Below, one piece after another: positions 28,201 to 41,068 of a DNA stretch of 64,000 bases (position 1 is the first letter of the stretch; every line of letters begins with the position of its first letter). The position numbers and the translations under genes were made by a program. The notes under the pieces are model-generated. The model worked only from the letters and a program-made list of their open reading frames with translations, was not told where the DNA came from and ran no database searches. The stretch lies in NCBI GenBank assembly GCA_033239005.1, contig BSQZ01000001.1:19846000-19909999 (forward strand), in the 5' to 3' direction. The stretch comes from Lamellibrachia satsuma. Taxonomy: Eukaryota; Annelida; Polychaeta; Sabellida; Siboglinidae.

Positions 28201-31200
28201 ATAACTAATTTCTTCGCTCAACATCCCGGAAACCCAAACCAAAGATGCACGCATCGAGCGATCGCACAGAATGACTGGAAACACCCATCCACACCGAAAA
28301 CAATTGTGCTGAAGTTCGAAAGCTGCAAAGACCTGGAGATGGTTACACACACAGACCGCAAACAGAAGCCGCGAGGTCTTTTCTTCAACCAAAATCTTTC
28401 GCAACGTATGTTTGCCGGCAGGAAGGAAATGCTTCCCAGACAATGAGAGGCGAGAGAGAATGGCAAGATTGCCTACTTCTCGAATGACAGACTCGTGGCT
28501 AGGGACCGTATAATGTGTGGAGATAGAGATATATCCACCACCTGATAACAATACCCTAGCTAGCACAGAGACTGTAGCACACAGTCAGCCAACCATAGGC
28601 GCAACGTTGCCCAACAGCAGCAACTATTGTTGCCACGTTACTTTGCTCGTTGGGCCAACGTTGCACCTACGTCAACATCATACAGTACCAATGTTGCCCC
28701 AACCATCAACCAATGTTGCCCCAACCATCAGCCAACGTTGCCCCAACCATCAGCCAACGTTGCCCCAATCATCAACCAACGTTGCCACAACCATCCACCA
28801 ACGTTACCCCAACCATCAGCCAACATTGCCCCAACCATCCGCCAATGCTGCCCGCCAACCATCAGCCAACGTTGCCCCAACCATCAACCAACGTTGCCAC
28901 AACCATCCACCAACGTTACCCGAACCATCAACCTACGTTGCCCCAACCATCCGTCAACATTACCCCAACCATATTTCAGTGTTCCCAACCTTCAAAAAAC
29001 GAACATGTTTATAATAAAAATATTCATTTTATTTCAAATATGTTTCACAATGTAAAATTACAATCACTTTTCACTGATTACAATAAGTTTTCACAGTATA
29101 GTTGAACGTACAAAAATACTGTGTAATATCATTATGTATACATCAATACTGTGATAAACAAACATTCCAATCCATTCTTAGACACCGAGAGTGTAGTCAT
29201 AATGAGACTTTTTGTAATATCATACTAACAATCATAACAATGCATTGACTGCATAATCCTAATTCAAATAAAACCTCAGTTACTGTATATTTGAAAGCTG
29301 TACTAATGTATAACAATTTTATATGATATAGTATTATATATGCTATAATTACAAATGCTATGCCTTAATATACTAAGACATACTCAGATATGGTTTCATA
29401 CTGCAATAAATTTGACACAAAAGAAATACAATAACAACTAACAAATTATGGCTTCACAATTACTAACCTATCACTAGAAGTAGAACACAACAGTTTCACA
29501 ATTACTTCACAGATATAACATGACTAATATACATCAAGTCCCGTACATTTGTGCATTCAACATAATACCCATGCATGGCATACTAAGGCATACATATGAA
29601 TGTTATACTAGTCTCAGTGTAGATAATAATGGTGACAGGTGAACATGACACAGCACCAGGATTTATATTCGGCCCTCGGCATAGCAGAAGGCATCCTGTA
29701 AAGGTTCTAAGTGATACTGATTTCGCTGACGATATTGTTCTACACTCTAACACAATCAACCAAGACTGGGGCTACTGTACAGAGTTGAACCAGCATGTAA
29801 TTCAGTTGCCCTCTATCTCAACTCACCCAAAAACAAAGTATGTTGCATTCAGTATTGACAGCATCCTCATCAGAACCATATCTGATCAGAAAAAAACTGA
29901 GATGGAGGTGAAGTGAAGTTTTATTTGTTTAGATGATATATACAGAGTCAAATAACAGTTTGTACATATTTTACATAGTTTTGATGATCCAGGGAGGCCT
30001 GCACCAAGACCTGAGAGATCGCTATCGTACAAGCCTCCCTATGACTATGTATGGTGCAGTCAGGGCTGGGTCCAATTATGTAATTGTAATTGATTACAGC
30101 AAAATTGTGTAATTGTAATTGATTATGGTTTCAAAAATTTGCTGTAAATATAATTGTTATATTTTGTATAATTGAAAATTTATTTTAAGATATATAGTAT
30201 AATTTAAGTCTCATATGAGTTGAAAATCAAGACTAATTATAACACCTCCTTATACATTTATAGTTAAGTCACAGTATTCACTGTCTGGTGGGTACTGGTC
30301 CATTGTGCTAGTGGTGGGTAGCCTTAGCAATTAGCCTTTTCAATAAGTTGGTAACAGCCAGGAAGCAATAAACAATGCACAGACATTGTCAGACAAAGGC
30401 TAAGCTGGTATTCAAACAACATGGAAACACCTGTAGCCTGATATTGCTTCAGAAAATATCAGCTCAGTGAAACATTGCAGAGTTAGCAAGCCAATTACAC
30501 CCCTTGTGTTGTGGTGGACTGGAGACAGGTCAGGTGGCAAGGACCGTTTATATGGCATCTCTCCCCACTCCCAACTCACACAAAGCAAAGGACAGACCAA
30601 TTAAGAATGTTAGCTTAGAGCAGGAGCTACAACCTCAAAGTAAACACATCATACCCTATTATTACTATTTTCCGAATAAAATTTTTATAAATGCACACTG
30701 ATAAATGTCTGCAAAACTAGAACGGATATTTAGAGAAGAACTACAAATAAACATTGTATTACGTACGGCCTGTGGGATTTTGTCCAGTTTTGACATTGCT
30801 GTATTTTGCCATGGGATAAAAAAAATTATTGTATGATCGATTGTGTCAAAAGCCTTTGACAGATCTAGAAATATTGCAAATGGTAAACCTTTTTTGTCAA
30901 GATTTAAGTATATTCGGTCAACTAATCCAGATATTGCCAATTCAGTAGAATATTCAGCTCTGAAACCATACTGATTTGGGTGGAGGAGCTTATTAAGAGT
31001 GAGATAGTTGAATAGTTGAGTATAAACTATTTTTTCAAAGACTAGATATGCACGGCAGAAAAGATATTGGTCTGCAGTTGTTGAAATTATGATTATCATC
31101 TTTTTTGTGGACGGGATTAACTTTAGCAATTTTTTAGGGAATTTTCCACTAAGTAGAGTTTGATTAATTATACTGGTAAGGGGTTTGGCAATGACATTAA

Positions 31201-34200
31201 CAGCTTTCAGCAATATTGAAGAAATGTTGTCAATTCCCATACTTCTTTTTGACTTTAAGTTATTTATTATATTTTTTGTGTCATTTTCACTGACAGGTGT
31301 AAATTGAAAGTTAGTATCATTTGTTCTTTTCTAGATATGATTTGAAGCTTGGTTTCCCATTAGTGTTTAATTTGTTTGTAAGGTGTGGTCCAATATTTAT
31401 GAAGAAGTTATTGAATTGTGTTGCTATTTCTTTTTTTTCTGTCGGAAATTGTTTTTGTATTTGTTGATAACATCAGCTATGTTTTCCTGATGTCATTCCT
31501 GTATTTACTAAATAGCAGGTTATAATCAGTAGCTTTTGCTTCTCGTTTTAATTTCCTTACTTCTTTTGCTTTATTTTCCAACTCAGTTGATTTTAGTTTG
31601 TTTATATTTGAGTTAGGACTTGTCACGTTCTAAGTAGTTTGTCTCTTTTTTTATTTTAGCTAGGAGATCATAAGTCATCCATTTCGACTTCATGTGCCTG
31701 TATTTATTAAACTGTACATCTTTCAATGGGAAGTGATTGTTCTAGTTCTAGTAGAACATTTGTCATCGTACGATATGATTAGATCTGCTGTTGAATTGTG
31801 ATCAAAGTCTTGATGCCAGTTTATATCTTCTAATTCATTGGTAAAGCTACCAATGTTTCTTCCTGTGAATGATCTCGTGCTAATTTTATCAGTTACAGTA
31901 TATGTTTTATTGATATTGAAATTAAATATTGCCATACGATCAGAGATTTTTGCAGTCAATATGCCACTATCTGCTATGAGCCCAATTTGAATGCCTAACT
32001 TATCCAAAACTACTCGTCTGAATTTGGGATAAGTTTTCAAACTTGAAAAAGTTTTGCAGGACAGACACCAATGGAGAAATACCATGAACAACTTTTCACG
32101 GAATACGTCCTCTGGACAAATAGACGACACGATAAACTAAACATTACATTGTACTTGTAAATACACCACAAACACAACTTCCTTAACAATCACAACACAT
32201 GTAGTGTCAACAGGATTGTGAAGATTATCAAATTTAGCAACACCTGAACACTATTGTCATTGCTGCAACATAATTGTTACTGTTTGGAAATATATGTCAC
32301 TTTTAACAAACAACAGCTACTCTTTAATTAAGTCTGAAGGGTGATGTAATCAGACCTGGGGTCAATTCTGAATTGAATTAGAATTGATCAAATAATGTGT
32401 TAACTGGAACTGGATTGATAAAAATAAAAACAGATTGAATTGGAATTGAAGTCTGCAAAGTACACTACTCTCTCGCTGTTACCAAATATACAGTAACAGA
32501 TGGTATAAGATGCAAATACATTTTTTGTAAGCTTGCAGTGATGTGTGTAATATAATATTGACCCCAGGTCTGGATGTAGTGTCAGTGTTGTACCAGTTCA
32601 TCCTCAAGCTAAATGTGTTACAGTTGTAACTGTTCCCTCCTCATGTGTTGTTACAGTTGTAACTGTTCCCTCCTCATATGTGTTACAGTTGTAACTGTTC
32701 CCTCCTCCTATGTTGCCTCTGATGTCTTCCATCATCTTGGTGTACAGGAATCGCAGCCATTGTTTCAGGGTCCACTCAACATCTCTATTGTTTGCATCCC
32801 GAGTGCAGGCTGGTGTTCCGACTCATTGCACCTGTTGAAAATGTTAACATATTTGAAATATCTACCATTTTAAAGTCAAATGCAGAGTAAAATGGTGAAC
32901 AAAAATATGCATCCAACAACAGTGTATTTCTGTTCAATGTGGGGTATATATTACATTTCCATAGAACAAATAAAATAAGCAAAATGCTATCAAACTAACT
33001 AAACTCCATAAATTAAATACATGCTTAAGAATGTTTTTAGCACAGACTATAGAGTCAAATGTAGCTGTTGCTCTTCACCAACATCTCAAACAGAATAACT
33101 TCTACAATTCCTCCAACCTCCACAAGCCCGCCAGGAGTGGATAAAACGGTTGCAAAATTGTCAACATCGTTATGAACCCGCCTACGTTTTGAGCTGTATG
33201 AAAATATTTATTTCATACCATCCATAATAACTAAAAACTACAGAAAAAAAACAGATAAACATGTTTTGCAATGTTGAGTGACCACTTTGAAGTCCCTATT
33301 ATCGTTCACCCAACAATAAACTCAATTGAAATACAATAACCGGTTTACGGTACTAATCTGTTATGAAATACAACCTTTATGTGACAATCACTATATTTTA
33401 CTATAATAAAACATTACCTCAAATTACTATTTACAAATAACGTTTTCTCTGCTTGGTACATTTAATGGTTTAACGTTATAAAAATTTGCCGCCCGAATAG
33501 GTGACTAAACTGCCAATTCTCTTACATACCGCATTTCTGACATTCTTCTCCCACGCTGTATCACTACGTATACGTGGTATCCCCGGTTGGCGAGCCGCTC
33601 TTCGGATTACATGATTAATTGTATGTTGGATGTCGTTGGCAAAACGATGGGGAAATGTTACAATGCAGATCGCGATGGTGGCAACTATTATTAGACAACG
33701 GAACCCCCAACCAATGAGCATATGCAAGATTCTTCGCTAGGTGTCGCTATGATGTTTTAATAGTTGGTGTAACATAGGCGTGACGTCGCCGCGTTGCCGT
33801 CTACCCACTACAAGTTTCCATCGATAGCCCAACGTTGACATTGGGTCAACATGCAGACCGCGACGAGCTTATTACAATGTTGGCCCAACCAAGCTGTGCT
33901 AGCTGGGACACCTGCTTATGATGATTACAGGTTACTAACACTGTAAAAACGTGCACCAGAAAAAATCTACATATTCTGAAAACATATGCATGGATATCGT
34001 AGCCAAAGTCATATCCGTCATATCCAAACCTTTGAGACTAGTGTGTTCCCTCTAGAATGAAGATAGCCAAGATAACACCTACTCAAAAGCGGTGTAAAAC
34101 TTACAGGCCAATTTCTCTTTTGCCACAATTTAAATTTTTTTCAAATTTAGAGAGACTGTTCCTGACTAGGTCGAACAATTTTTTCAACACTAAAGATATG

Positions 34201-37200
34201 CTAAACTCAAGTCAGGTCGGTTTCCGTTCAGCTGTGTCCACATATCATGCCATAATGGAATTAACAGGAAATTTCAAATTCAACGGACAATAAAAAACAT
34301 GCTATTTGTATATTCATTGACTTAAAAAGTCTTCGAGACACTAGATCAAGAAATACTGATCAAAAAGATGAATATCTATGGTGTGTGTGGAGTTGGAAAT
34401 GATTGGATAAAAAGGTACTGCACTACCAGGAAGCAATTTGTCGAAATCAATGGGTGCGCCTGTTAAATGTAACAAGTGGGTACCTTAGGCATTCAGTTTA
34501 GGCCCAAATTATTTGTACCCCATATTAACGATATTTGTAACGTATCATAACTAGTTAAAAATATATTCTTTGCGGATGACACAAATCTATTTTGTGCCGG
34601 TAATAATTTAAAAGAACTACATGCTATGATAAATGGAGTACTTGCCTAATTGTCTACATGGTTAGCTCTGAACAAATTACATGTCATTCCGGAACCGCCC
34701 GCCTGATACTGAAATTAATCTCTTCACCAATAATAAAAAAATAACCAGAGTGCATATAATCACATTTCTGGGTGTATATTGATGATGTTCTGAACTGGAA
34801 ATATCAAATAAATAAACTAAGATTAAGTTTTTACCATATTTAAGCTATCGCTGTGAAATATGGGGAAACATTTACACCACAAACATTCATAGCATTACTG
34901 ATACAGAAATGAGTAATTCGGTTAGTATGTAAAACATACGTGCACCCTCTTTTAACAATTAGGCATTCTAAGTTTGTAGAAACATTGTAAGTTCAAGACG
35001 GCTATTGTTATGTTTAGGGCATTTCAAAATGAATTACCAAGTAATTGGCAAAACTGTTTACACTGTATGTATATCGTACTGTAATTGGTACGATTTATTT
35101 TGAATAACTCGATTTCGTACCAATGTAAAATACATGTGATTATGGAACGCCATTAATGAAGACATCACCACTTGTAGAGCCAACTGACTCTGCACCACTT
35201 GTAGAGCCAACTGACTCTGCACCACTTGTAGAGCCAACTGACTCTGCACCACTTGTACAGCCAACTGACTCTGCACCACTTGTACAGCCAACTGACTCTG
35301 CACCACTTGTAGAGCCAACTGACTCTGCACCACTTGTAGAGCCAACTGACTCTGCACCACTTGTACAGCCAACTGACTCTGCACCACTTGTACAGCCAAC
35401 TGACTCTGCACCACTTGTACAGCCAACTGACTCTGCACCACTTGTAGAGCCAACTGACTCTGCACCACTTGTAGAGCCAACTGACTGTGCACCACTTGTA
35501 GAGCCAACTGACTCTGCACCACTTGTAGAGCCAACTGACTCTGCACCACTTGTAGAGCCAACTGACTCTGCACCACTTATGCACACTCGTTGTCTTCTAT
35601 CTGTTAGACAACTTTCTATCCATCTGTTGGTCTTGCTCATAATGCCTTGAGCGGTTAGTTTTGAGATGAGTCTGCGATGGGGGACCGTATCAAACGCTTT
35701 ACTGAAATCTAAGTAGATCACATCAACTGGATATTCTTTGTCAATATAAGAACTCACTTCTTCTAGAAATATTAGCAGAATACTAAGACAGCTTCTTTTT
35801 GGTCGAAAACCATGTTGTGAATCTAGAATCAGCTTGTGTTGTTCAAGATGTTCAGATATGGATTCCAGAATGAGTTGGAAATACATTTGCATCAAGCCAG
35901 TCTTGTGGTACCTGCCCACTTTGAAAGCTCTTTGTAAACAATGCATTCAATGCCCCGGCTAGTTCTTTGTAAACAATGCATTCAATGGCCTGGCTAGTTC
36001 TTTGTAAACAATGCATTCAATGGCCCGGCTAGTTCTTTGTAAACAATGCATTCAATGGCCCGGCTAGTTCTTTGTAAACAATGCATTCAATGCCCTGGCT
36101 AGTTCTTTGTAAACAATGCATTCAATGGCCCGACTAGTTCTTTGTAAACAATGCATTCAATGCCCTGGCTAGTTCTTTGTAAACAATGCATTCAATGCCC
36201 TGGCTAGTTCTTTGTAAACAATGCATTCAATGGCCCGGCTAGTTCTTTGTAAACAATGCATTCAATGCCCTGGCTAGTTCTTTGTAAACAATGCATTCAA
36301 TGGCCCGGCTAGTTCTTTGTAAACAATGGATTCAATGCCCTGGCTAGTTCTTTGTAAACAATGGATTCAATGGCCCGGCTAGTTCTTTGTAAACAATGCA
36401 TTCAATGGCCCGGCTAGTTCTTGGTAAACAATGGATTCAATGGCCCGGCTAGTTCTTTGTAAACAATGCATTCAATGGCCCGGCTAGTTCTTTGTAAACA
36501 ATGGATTCAATGGCCCGGCTAGTTCTTTGTAAACAATGCATTCAATGCCCTGGCTAGTTCTTTGTAAACAATGGATTCAATGCCCTGCCTAGTTCTTTGT
36601 AAACAATGGATTCAATGCCCTGCCTAGTTCTTTGTAAACAATGCATTCAATGGCCCAGCTAGTTCTTTGTAAACAATGGATTCAATGGCCCGGCTAGTTC
36701 TTTGTAAACAATGCATTCAATGCCCTGGCTAGTTCTTTGTAAACAATGCATTCAATGGCCCAGCTAGTTCTTTGTAAACAATGGATTCAATGGCCCGGCT
36801 AGTTCTTTGTAAACAATGCATTCAATGCCCTGGCTAGTTCTTTGTAAACAATGCATTCAATGCCCTGCCTAGTTCTTTGTAAACAATGGATTCAATGGCC
36901 CGGCTAGTTCTTTGTAAACAATGCATTCAATGCCCTGCCTAGTTCTTTGTAAACAATGGATTCAATGGCCTGGCTAGTTCTTTGTAAACAATGGATTCAA
37001 TGGCCCGGCTAGTTCTTTGTAAACAATGGATTCAATGGCCTGGCTAGTTCTCTGTAAACAATGGATTCAATGGCCCGGCTAGTTCTTTGTAAACAATGGA
37101 TTCAATGGCCTGCCTAGTTCTTTGTAAACAATGGATTCAATGGCCTGGCTAGTTCTTTGTAAACAATGGATTCAATGGCCCGGCTAGTTCTTTGTAAACA

Positions 37201-40200
37201 ATGGATTCAATGGCCCAGCTAGTTCTTTGTAAACAATGGATTCAATGGCCCGGCTAGTTCTTTGTAAACAATGCATTCAATGCCCTGGCTAGTTCTTTGT
37301 AAACAATGCGTTCAATGCCCTGCCTAGTTCTTTGTAAACAATGGATTCAATGCCCTGGCTAGTTCTTTGTAAACAATGCATTCAATGCCCTGCATAGTTC
37401 TTTGTAAACAATGGATTCAATGGCCCGGCTAGTTCTTTGTAAACAATGGATTCAATGGCCCGGCTAGTTCTCTGTAAACAATGGATTCAATGGCCCGGCT
37501 AGTTCTTTGTAAACAATGGATTCAATGGCCTGGCTAGTTCTTTGTAAACAATGCATTCAATGGCCCGGCTAGTTCTTTGTAAACAATGGATTCAATGGCC
37601 CGGCTAGTTCTTTGTAAACAATGGATTCAATGGCCCGGCTAGTTCTTTGTAAACAATGGATTCAATGCCCTGGCTAGTTCTTTGTAAACAATGCATTCAA
37701 TGCCCTGCCTAGTTCTTTGTAAACAATGGATTCAATGGCCCGGCTAGTTCTTTGTAAACAATGGATTCAATGGCCCGGCTAGTTCTCTGTAAACAATGGA
37801 TTCAATGGCCCGGCTAGTTCTTTGTAAACAATGGATTCAATGGCCTGGCTAGTTCTTTGTAAACAATGCATTCAATGGCCCGGCTAGTTCTTTGTAAACA
37901 ATGGATTCAATGGCCCGTCTAGTTCTTTGTAAACAATGCATTCAATGCCCTGCCTAGTTCTTTGTAAACAATGGATTCAATGCCCTGGCTAGTTCTTTGT
38001 AAACAATGCATTCAATGCCCTGCCTAGTTCTTTGTAAACAATGGATTCAATGGCCCGGCTAGTTCTTTGTAAACAATGGATTCAATGGCCCGGCTAGTTC
38101 TCTGTAAACAATGGATTCAATGGCCCGGCTAGTTCTTTGTAAACAATGGATTCAATGGCCTGGCTAGTTCTTTGTAAACAATGCATTCAATGGCCCGGCT
38201 AGTTCTTTGTAAACAATGGATTCAATGGCCCGGCTCGACTCCTCAAAAGTGATACTATTTTATTCTTCTTCGCTACTTCCTTGAAACATCTTAACCGGGC
38301 CTGGAATTCTGTCTAGATTCTCTTGAGTGAACTGTGTCGCGAAATGATTATTAAATGTTGTTGCCATCTTGAGGTTATCGTTGATAACTATGTTACCTTG
38401 TTCATCTTCATTTGGTGAAATCATTTCTTTCACTTTTAGTTGTGATCTAGCATACTTGTAGAAAAACTGTGGATCTTGTTGTTATCTGTTATTTCCCCTC
38501 AAGTTTCCTCTTTGCTTGACCGACCAGTCTTGATGCTTTGCGTTCTGCTGTCTTGAACTGTGTAGTCTTGGTGGATCTTAGTCTCTTTGTAGCTGTTCCA
38601 CCATTTCAGTCTGTTTTTCCTAGCTCTGTAGATATCCTTGTTCCACCATAGTGGCTTGTTGCTTCTCTTCCTCCTGGCTCTGTAGATCTCCTTGTTCCAC
38701 CATAGTGGCTTGTTGCTTCTCTTCCTCCTGGCTCTGTAGATCTCCTTGTTCCACCATAGTGGCTTGTTGCTTCTCTTCCTCCTGACTCTGTAGATCTCCT
38801 TGTTCCACCATAGTGGCTTGTTGCTTCTCTTCCTCCTGGCTCTGTAGATCTCCTTGTTTCACCATAGTGGCTTGTTGGTTCTCTCCCTCCTGGCTCTGTA
38901 GATCTCCTTGTTCCACCATAGTGGCTTGTTGCTTCTCTTCCTCCTGGCTCTGTAGATCTCCTTGTTCCACCATAGTGGCTTGTTGCTTCTCTTCCTCCTG
39001 ACTTTCTTTGGTACAAACTTACTCACTGCCTCCTCTATGGAAACTTTCAGTATTGTCCATGTTCCTTCTGTTGAACAATTTTCTCTGCTTAGTTTACTCC
39101 TGAGGTAAATTTGTTGTAGATATTCCTGCATGCCTACATAATCACCTCAAGTCTAAAAATGCTTGTCCTTCTGCTGTTGCTTCAAGTTCTTTCAAGTTTA
39201 TAGTGTTGTAGTTGAAATCTCCACATAACATTACTTCTTTGTTTGACGTTCTGTTGCATGCCTTGATAATATTGGAATGATTTTTTGCTTCTTCTTCCTG
39301 CATATTAGATATAGAGTTGTAACATACACCAGTTAGGATGTTACCCTCTGCCAGCCTACACCGCAGTATTTCCTCATTGCAGTCAGAGAGTTCTATGTCA
39401 CACTGTGCACTGACCTCTTCTTTTGCATAAATTAGCATTCCTCCACCTCTTCTATCCTTCCTATCTTTCCTCATGGTCATATAGCCATTAGGTGCAAATT
39501 CACTGTCCATTGTGTTTTCGTTTGCCCAGGATTCTGTCATGAAAACCATATCGGGTGTGTTTTCATATATATAACTGACCATCTCTTCTTTCTTGTTACA
39601 CAAACTTCTGGCATTTATCAGAACACAATTCAGTGCATCTTTCACTGTAGTGTTTCCTTTCCCTCTGCCGCCATATCCTCTCTCACCCACCCCCTTCTCC
39701 CCAGGGGTATCTCTCCTAGGGTTTGGGGTAGTTGGACTGTGAGATGGTTTGGTGGGCTGGTTAGTAGAAACAGTGCTAGTATGTGTTTTAGTGTTAGTTT
39801 TCTTAACTTTAGTGTTGTTAGGTTTGTTAGTATTTGGGTGTATACTATGTACAAAATGAGAAGAAGAATTACGTTCGACCTTGCAGAACCAGTGTGTGCC
39901 TAGTCCCTTTTTTGCCAGAAATTTATACTCTTCCTCTGAAATATTGCTACACACTATACACACCCATGCTAAACACATTTCACAGTGTAAAGCCATTGTG
40001 TCTGCTGCCTCACTTATTTGGGGGGGGTATACAAAAATTGTCCACAGCACCTGCCCACTACCCAACTGTCTCTTCTTTTCTTCAATAGTGGTTTTATGAA
40101 GACACTAGAGAACTCGTTAACACCTTCATGCATCCATTTTACTGGAAGACGTCAACTGGTAGAGGTAAACCATAGATTAGTAGCGCACTTCAGTTCGCCC

Positions 40201-41024
40201 CTTTTCCACCTCACAATTTTTCATATTTATTTACATTTGTGTGTTGCAAATAAATGATTGATTGGTTGATTAACCTGTCAAGTTCTGACTGCTTTCCAAC
40301 GTGCTATATGCTATGCTAGTATACCTGTCAAGCATAGTTCCTTTGCACAAATCTTACATTTTAGGATGCATCGATTCAATGGACAATGTGTTGTGAATAT
40401 TGTTTGAATTTCCACTGGGGAAATTTCACCAAAGGGCACGCTTTGCAAAAAAGACAAATCAGACAATTAGATAGGTGTGAGCATTCCGTTTTTTAGACAC
40501 ACATTATTGGACATAATTTGCTGGAATAATCAAACAGTTACACAATTAACAAATATACACATATGTCAATATGTTAAGAAATAATAATAAACCGTATGTC
40601 GCAGCGAACTCATAATAACAAGAATGCACTATTTTGATATTTGAAGTTATAAACTATTTTGATATTTGAAGTTATACACCATTTTGATATTTGAAGTTAT
40701 ACACATATTAACTATATGTTGCGTTGAATACCTGCACGCCTTTCTGCAGACCCTTCCCTATTGCAGTGTAGCCACCGACTGTACTTGGAAGCTTAGTTTC
40801 CAGCGTTTCCCTCACGTGCTCATCCGTTATTTTCGTCAGAGAAGCCTTGATAGACGCGCTACTGCTAAAAGTCACGATGCCGACAAAGCAATCCAGCGGA
40901 ACGGCGGTGAGCAGGAAATCAGCGGCAGTCCGCCGCAACTTGTCTATCCGGGAGACCTGACGATGTATTGATAAACACACTTAAGTGACCATGGCTACGG
41001 GCTAAAAATTCCGTCCGAAATATA

Positions 41025-41068
<44 letters not shown>

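Larger units (their letters stand above)
28554..33906. mobile_element. Candidate 5.4-kb terminal-inverted-repeat element in CLCA intron 7
   Basis: The left end CCCTAGCTAGCACAG (28554) and right end CTGTGCTAGCTGGG (ending 33906) are inverted copies differing by one base insertion. Both ends carry subterminal CAACGTTGGGCC-like motifs (28600-28980 and 33830-33890). Target-site duplications are not clear and no transposase was recognised. It contains LINE pieces and a hAT MITE, so it is either a composite or an element with later insertions. Confidence 0.5.
35140..40065 (-). mobile_element. CR1-like LINE with PHD-like finger, endonuclease and RT, expanded by three internal tandem arrays
   Basis: From 40065 downward on minus: an N-terminal Cys/His finger (ALHCEMCLAWVCIVC ... 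THWFC), then the endonuclease (LINARSLCNKKEE, MTESWANE, RRGGGM, CGDFNYN). Its SDH end is deleted at about 39140. The linker (SKFVPKKVRRKRSNKPLWW) contains a 54-bp array. Then come MATTFNNHFATQF and the RT entry, where LAGPLNALFTK has become a 35-bp array. SGQVPQDWLDANVF and SQHGFRPKRSC follow, then the palm YLDFSKAFDTVPHRR, then LTDRRQRVCISGAES, where a 27-bp array begins. Sequence stops at INGVP, before the FADD motif. Order is collinear with an intact element. Stops, deletions and arrays make it inactive. Confidence 0.85.

Noticed and set aside
28517..29105. Three overlapping NHQPTLP/TINQRCP frames
   Set aside because: All three frames of a 21-bp minisatellite are open, a signature of repeat rather than coding.
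35928..38237. CRISPR-like array of 35-bp repeats
   Set aside because: Units are directly adjacent with no unique spacers, the genome is animal, and the unit is LINE coding sequence.
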